Assembly: GCA_910584715.1 (NCBI GenBank)
Contig: CAJUAN010000015.1
Coordinates: 1 to 53,918 of the forward strand
Length of the DNA stretch: 53,918 bases
From: an uncultured Oscillospiraceae bacterium
Lineage (GTDB): Bacteria > Bacillota > Clostridia > Oscillospirales > Ruminococcaceae
Direction of reading: 5' to 3'
Part shown: in pieces, positions 50,036 to 53,918 of the stretch
How positions within the stretch are numbered: the stretch's first letter is position 1
Layout: every line of letters begins with the position of its first letter
Made by a program: the position numbers and the translations under genes
Notes under the pieces: generated by a model
Databases searched by the model: none
What the model was told of the DNA's origin: nothing
What the model saw: only the letters and a program-made list of their open reading frames with translations

Positions 50036-52867
50036 TCAGTTTTTTCTGAACATCTGAAAAACTACAAGCACCGCGGTGAAAATAAAGTTGTACAGTATCT
50101 CCATAGACACCGACATTTTCTGATAGCTTCCCACTACGACCATAGCAAGACAGATAAGTATTCCCAGCAGCATGGACACCGCCTGCAGGCCTATTCCGAA
50201 GCCGATGGTGGTCTTCATGCGGCGGCAGCTCAGTATCAGCGACGTAAACGACGAAAATCTTCCCGAACAGGCAAGGGTCGCTCCCTGCCTGAGCTGATAT
50301 TCCGTTACCTCGGCAAACTGCTCGTGAACGCGGAAGGGTATCAGCTTCAGATATTCGGGAGATATCTCGAACAGCTCCGAAAGACGGCTTATTGACACGA
50401 GGGAATCCACAGTGCGTATCATTGAGTAGACGCCGTTCCGCTGGAGATCGTGGAACGCGTTTCTTACCTCCATTGCAGGGGTTATCTCCACAAGGAACAT
50501 CGCCGAAAGCTCTCCCGAAATGGAAAGGTACACGGCATATCTTCCGTTTTCGGTGTATTCCTTTTCCTTTGTCAGCGGAGGTATGCCCTCTATGCTGTGG
50601 TTCATCATCAGCTCCCTGTTTCCGAGAAGCACTCTTTTGTTGTTTATCCAGCCGCACAGCCCCATGGAATCCTCGAAAATATAGCTTTCAACGGGGTTCA
50701 GCAGCTCTGTTTTTCCCGCGATTATATCGTAAAACATATTTTTCAGGATACTGCCCGCCTGAGTGGTAAGGCTTGCCGCCTCCACTATAGCCTCGTCTAT
50801 CCTTGTGTCGGAAAATACCTTTATTGCCGAAAGCCTTACGCTTCCCGCCGGGAAAAGCTGTTCCGCGTCGATAAGGACGCTGTTTGTCTCGGCAAATTCC
50901 TCAACGCTGTCATAGCCTATCACCACGCCCTGGAGCTCGGCGTTTTTCTCCGAAGCCCTCAGCATAGGAAGATTTACCACCAGCATTGCCGAAAAGCCCG
51001 TGCATATGGCGACCACGCCCACGAATACGGAAATGCCTATAAACAGGGACGATGAACCGTGCTCCGTTTTGCCCATAAAGCCCGCGATAAGACCTGTCGC
51101 AGCGGCGGCGGCAAGCGCTATCGGAGCGAATACGCGGCAGAATTTATCCATACTGTCGCTTGAATAGGAGGTCTTCAGAAAATCCGAGATAAGCTCGGTC
51201 CTTCTCATTGCCGCCAGCTTGGGAAAATCGTTCAGCGCTCCTCTTGTAAAGTTCTGGGCAGTCTCGTCGTCGGAAACGGGAAAGACGGCGTACTTGTCGC
51301 CGCTGCCCGAAACAAAGCGGAAGCTCCTTTGGGTGCGGCTTACAATAAAAAGCTTTCCCAGCGTATTGAACATCAGCGAAGCTACCGCCACCGGTACATA
51401 GATATGCACATAGCTGCCCCTGACGAGGTTGCCGTTTGCAAACATTATCATTGCGGAAGCAATGGACGAGACCACCGATACGGCGCACAGGCTGTCGCAG
51501 TCCGCTTTCAGCGATACCAGTTTGGATAGTCCGCAGGATATCACCGTATAGCTCGAAAATGCCGCAAGGAGTCCTATAACGGCGTTTACAAACAAAAATG
51601 TATTGGTCTCCGCCTTTTTGTTGAGCAGGTCCATAATGGGCAAAGCCTGCGTGTCGTTCGCAAAAGCGATATAAAGGCTTGCCGCAAAGCAGATAATAAG
51701 TACGAACAGCCGCAGTATCAGGCTGCCTTTGAGCTGGGCGATATCGTGGGAAATGGACGGCGCGTCGCTGAATGTTTCGAAATCATCGATTACCGCCGGT
51801 CCGTTTCCGGCGTCCTCCTCGTCATCGGGAACGTCCTCCTCGTCGCCCACAAGGACGAAATCCTTTATCTTTTTATTCCTGCGCTCTTTGAGAGCGTTAA
51901 GCTTTTCCATTTCGTTCTGCTGCTCCGTGTTTGGAAGCTGCGCCGTATCCGGAAGTATTTTTCCGTCCAGGTCGAGATTTATGTCAGAAATGGATTTTCT
52001 TTCTATCGGCGAAACGTGCTGGGTGCGTGATACGCGCTCTCTTTTCGCCTTTATCATGCCGTCCAGCAGCTCGGTATTGCCCGATATCCCCTGACCCGGA
52101 CTGTCGGGCTTGGGAACAAGCTTTGTAAAGAAATCGGTTATGCTTTTATGCTGGGTGTTCTGGGCGGCTTCGTTTTTTAAAGCTTTTCTGCGGTCGTCAG
52201 AATATTCATTAAGGATATCGTCAAGGCTCCCGCCGCCTATTGAGGAATATTTTTCAAAGGGGTCGTCGGTTTTCGGGCTGTCCGCCGAAAGGCTTTGTAT
52301 GGGGGCTTCCTGCTTCGGGGACGCGCCCTGACTTTTTCCTGCCTGATCCGGAGAGACCTTGCGCGAGCCGGCTTTGGCTCCTCCCTTTCTTTTGAACAGG
52401 GAGACTATCCCCGCCTTTTCCTCTTCTTCGTCTCCGCCGTCTTTGTCCCCGTAAAGATCGGGCTCTTCAAATTTTTCGGAAAACGACCTGTCAGGCTTGG
52501 GAGCGGGAGTGTAGGGAACGTTGTTTTCCCGTTCCTTTACTGCCGTAACAGCGGAGAAAAGCTTGTCGTACTTGCCCGAAAAGCCGTCGTCCGCGCCGTT
52601 CCTGCCATCTTTGTCGTTTATATTACCGCTGTCCCCGCCGTAGGCTTCGTGGGCTTCCGGCAGCTCGTCAAAACCGGATCCGAAAGTATCTTCCGATCTG
52701 TACGCGGCTTCGTTTACAGAGTTTTTCACGCTGTCCATATCGCCCGAGGCAAATCCGCCGATCAGGTCGTCAATGTTTATATCGCTGTCGGCGCCGGCGG
52801 ATCTTCCGCTTTCATCGTCCGCGTATTCGTTCAGAATGTCGTCGACCGAGTATTTTCCATCAGACAA
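50036..52867 (-). CDS. Degenerate P-type ATPase-like membrane protein, acidic N-tail
   Basis: A 943-aa protein. Residues 1-375 are acidic, low complexity and probably disordered, with the motif DDILNEYxDD twice (about 8-18 and 215-225). Helices follow from about 379 to 620. LVVNLPM stands where P-type pumps have the CPC/PEGL helix, and after LQGVVI.. comes VLIDAEQLFP (Asp near 667) in place of VxFDKTGTLT. The N-domain-like KRVLLGNREL lies near 742, and two C-terminal helices occupy about 885-940. TGES, DKTGT, TGD and GDGxND are all absent or altered. I infer a dead P-type ATPase fold used as scaffold or sensor. It sits between rlmB and a polysaccharide ligase gene. I know of no named family for it. 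Confidence 0.6.
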   Translation of the reverse strand: MSDGKYSVDDILNEYADDESGRSAGADSDINIDDLIGGFASGDMDSVKNSVNEAAYRSEDTFGSGFDELPEAHEAYGGDSGNINDKDGRNGADDGFSGKYDKLFSAVTAVKERENNVPYTPAPKPDRSFSEKFEEPDLYGDKDGGDEEEEKAGIVSLFKRKGGAKAGSRKVSPDQAGKSQGASPKQEAPIQSLSADSPKTDDPFEKYSSIGGGSLDDILNEYSDDRRKALKNEAAQNTQHKSITDFFTKLVPKPDSPGQGISGNTELLDGMIKAKRERVSRTQHVSPIERKSISDINLDLDGKILPDTAQLPNTEQQNEMEKLNALKERRNKKIKDFVLVGDEEDVPDDEEDAGNGPAVIDDFETFSDAPSISHDIAQLKGSLILRLFVLIICFAASLYIAFANDTQALPIMDLLNKKAETNTFLFVNAVIGLLAAFSSYTVISCGLSKLVSLKADCDSLCAVSVVSSIASAMIMFANGNLVRGSYVHIYVPVAVASLMFNTLGKLFIVSRTQRSFRFVSGSGDKYAVFPVSDDETAQNFTRGALNDFPKLAAMRRTELISDFLKTSYSSDSMDKFCRVFAPIALAAAAATGLIAGFMGKTEHGSSSLFIGISVFVGVVAICTGFSAMLVVNLPMLRASEKNAELQGVVIGYDSVEEFAETNSVLIDAEQLFPAGSVRLSAIKVFSDTRIDEAIVEAASLTTQAGSILKNMFYDIIAGKTELLNPVESYIFEDSMGLCGWINNKRVLLGNRELMMNHSIEGIPPLTKEKEYTENGRYAVYLSISGELSAMFLVEITPAMEVRNAFHDLQRNGVYSMIRTVDSLVSISRLSELFEISPEYLKLIPFRVHEQFAEVTEYQLRQGATLACSGRFSSFTSLILSCRRMKTTIGFGIGLQAVSMLLGILICLAMVVVGSYQKMSVSMEILYNFIFTAVLVVFQMFRKN

Positions 52868-52906
52868 ATTGCAGCTCTCCTATCATTTTTAATTGCCCCG
52901 GAGGTG

Positions 52907-53761
52907 TTACCCTCCGGTACCGTTCCGCCTTTGTCTGACGGCTTCGTACATAAATATCCCCGCCGCCACCGAGGCGTTGAGGGAGGTTATTTCCCCCATC
53001 ATCGGCAAACTTGCAAGGAAATCGCATTTTTCCCTTACGAGCCGTCCTATGCCGTTTCCCTCGGAGCCTATCACAATACCCGTGCCTCCGCGGAAATCCG
53101 CTTCGGTGTAGTCCGCTCCGCCGGCGTCCGTGCCGAATATCCACACTCCGTTTTCCTTGAGCAGGTCGAGTGCGGCGGGAATATTGGTTACTCTTGCCAC
53201 AGGCAGACGGCTTGCAGCTCCCGCGGAGGTCTTGAACACCGTAACGTTCAGAGCCGCGCTTCTGCGCTTGGGGATTATGATGCCGTCAGCTCCCGCGGCT
53301 TCGGCGGTTCTTATTATCGCACCCAGGTTGTGGGGGTCTTCTATTTCGTCGCAAATTATTATAAACGGCTTTGCGCCTTTTTTTGCCGAAACGGCAAGAA
53401 TGTCCTCCACCGTAACGTATTCGGCGCAGGCTCCGCTTGCCGCAACGCCCTGATGAGCAGCTCCGCCGGTCATTTCGTTAAGCTTCGCCTCGGTGGTTTT
53501 CTTGACTACGACCCCACGCTCGGAAGCCATTCGGCAGATAAGCCCGAGGCTTCCGCCCTCGCCGCACACATATACTGCGTTCAGGGGTCTGTCCGCTTTA
53601 AGGGCTTCGATAACCGGATTTCTTCCGGCGATAATGCCCGCATCGGGTTCGCAGTTGTTTTCTTTTTCGCCGCGCTTCTGCGCGTCACTTTTGGGATGTT
53701 CTGTCCGAAAGTGACGGTTTTCGGCGCTGCCGTATTGTTTTTTTCTATTGTAGTCAGCCAT
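52907..53761 (-). CDS. rlmB: 23S rRNA 2'-O-methyltransferase RlmB (TrmH family)
   Basis: A SPOUT methyltransferase of 284 aa that 2'-O-methylates a guanosine of 23S rRNA. A hydrophilic N-terminal extension (1-40) precedes the substrate-binding domain (GIIAGRNPVIEALKADR, about 42-115) and the knotted SPOUT domain with motif 1 (DEIEDPHNLGAIIRTAEAAGADGIII), motif 2 (GIVIGSEGNGIGRLV) and motif 3 (SLPMMGEITSLNASVAAGIFMYE). GGAGG precedes the ATG. It is the first gene of a minus-strand operon with the P-type-ATPase-like and ligase-like genes, 39 bp apart. Confidence 0.94.
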   Translation of the reverse strand: MADYNRKKQYGSAENRHFRTEHPKSDAQKRGEKENNCEPDAGIIAGRNPVIEALKADRPLNAVYVCGEGGSLGLICRMASERGVVVKKTTEAKLNEMTGGAAHQGVAASGACAEYVTVEDILAVSAKKGAKPFIIICDEIEDPHNLGAIIRTAEAAGADGIIIPKRRSAALNVTVFKTSAGAASRLPVARVTNIPAALDLLKENGVWIFGTDAGGADYTEADFRGGTGIVIGSEGNGIGRLVREKCDFLASLPMMGEITSLNASVAAGIFMYEAVRQRRNGTGG

Positions 53762-53865
53762 AAAAGCCTCCGCAAATGCATAAAATTACTCACATTAAAT
53801 TATAGCATATTCCGAAAAAAAACACAATGGCTTTGCGAAAAAAATTACACAAACAATTTTGACAA

Positions 53866-53918
53866 GATAAATTTTTGTTTAACTCACAAATGATATCACC
53901 CTGCCAAAGATTAGCTGG
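53866..53918 (+). repeat. Dispersed structured repeat, copy D (cut by window end)
   Basis: GATAAATTTTTGTTTAACTC, then CACAAATGATATCACCCTGC and CAAAGATTAGCTGG, matching copies B and C base for base over most of its length before the window ends. It lies upstream of rlmB. Confidence 0.85.

Noticed and set aside
52295..53893. 532-aa frame on the plus strand
   Set aside because: It lies antisense to rlmB and the start of the P-type-ATPase-like gene, has no domain pattern and no ribosome site.

Overview
The window looks like a chromosome segment of an anaerobic gut Firmicute of class Clostridia, most likely the Ruminococcaceae/Oscillospiraceae group. This is inferred from the mix of a T-box over a hisS-aspS operon, a CIRCE/HrcA site, DUF4321, Big2-type surface proteins, many small XRE regulators, Tn4451-type recombinase genes, and secreted plant-glycan hydrolases (GH16, GH43). 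No rRNA or tRNA gene and no CRISPR array was seen. Genus is not determinable from what I can see.

Layout. 1-6.8 kb: a dispersed structured repeat, then a minus-strand block of translation and RNA-modification genes (prmC, an RluA-type pseudouridine synthase, a U32/DUF3656 protein) with small membrane proteins, and zapA. 6.8-11.8 kb: a plus-strand operon under a T-box riboswitch (DUF1232/YkvA protein, hisS, a RAYT transposase inserted between the two synthetase genes, aspS). 11.8-14.6 kb: a SLOG-fold protein divergent from two XRE regulators around a long palindromic operator, then an NfeD/SPFH pair. 14.6-23.1 kb: FNT transporter, GH16 glucanase, EAL phosphodiesterase, phosphoglucomutase with a structured leader, a Big2 secreted protein and three XRE regulators. 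23.1-28.3 kb: htpG with a perfect CIRCE site, a 103-bp MITE-like palindrome, aspartate kinase, and the rpsF-ssb-rpsR operon.

28.5-40.3 kb is a nested mobile region. A Tn4451-type module (tnpW plus a tnpX-like large serine recombinase gene) on the minus strand is split in two. Its 3' part lies at 28.6-29.75 kb and its 5' part at 39.48-39.88 kb. The two halves meet at the same tyrosine codon. Between them sits a 9.73-kb element carrying its own intact large serine recombinase, whose gene ends about 20 bp from the junction. The element also carries small accessory genes (one a sigma-like gene with an in-frame amber codon and a Shine-Dalgarno site locked in a perfect hairpin). Its cargo is glycan use: a GH43 lipoprotein, an AraC-type regulator with a sugar-binding-protein-like sensor domain, and an intracellular DUF5060 glycoside hydrolase.

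40.3-53.9 kb: two adjacent multi-hairpin structures, a large LRR surface protein with Cys4 repeats, an XRE regulator, hflX behind a leader with a 24-codon upstream ORF and an intrinsic terminator (a ribosome-controlled attenuator layout), and glycogen phosphorylase. Last comes a minus-strand operon of rlmB, a large membrane protein that looks like a catalytically dead P-type ATPase with a long acidic N-terminal tail, and an O-antigen-ligase-like protein. The window ends inside a fourth copy of the dispersed repeat.

The strongest leads are the recombinase-into-recombinase insertion, the hflX attenuator, the pseudo-P-type ATPase, REP-like palindromes that form in-frame codons of the RAYT gene itself, and the multi-branched hairpin clusters. 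All assignments come from reading the sequence; no database search was possible.
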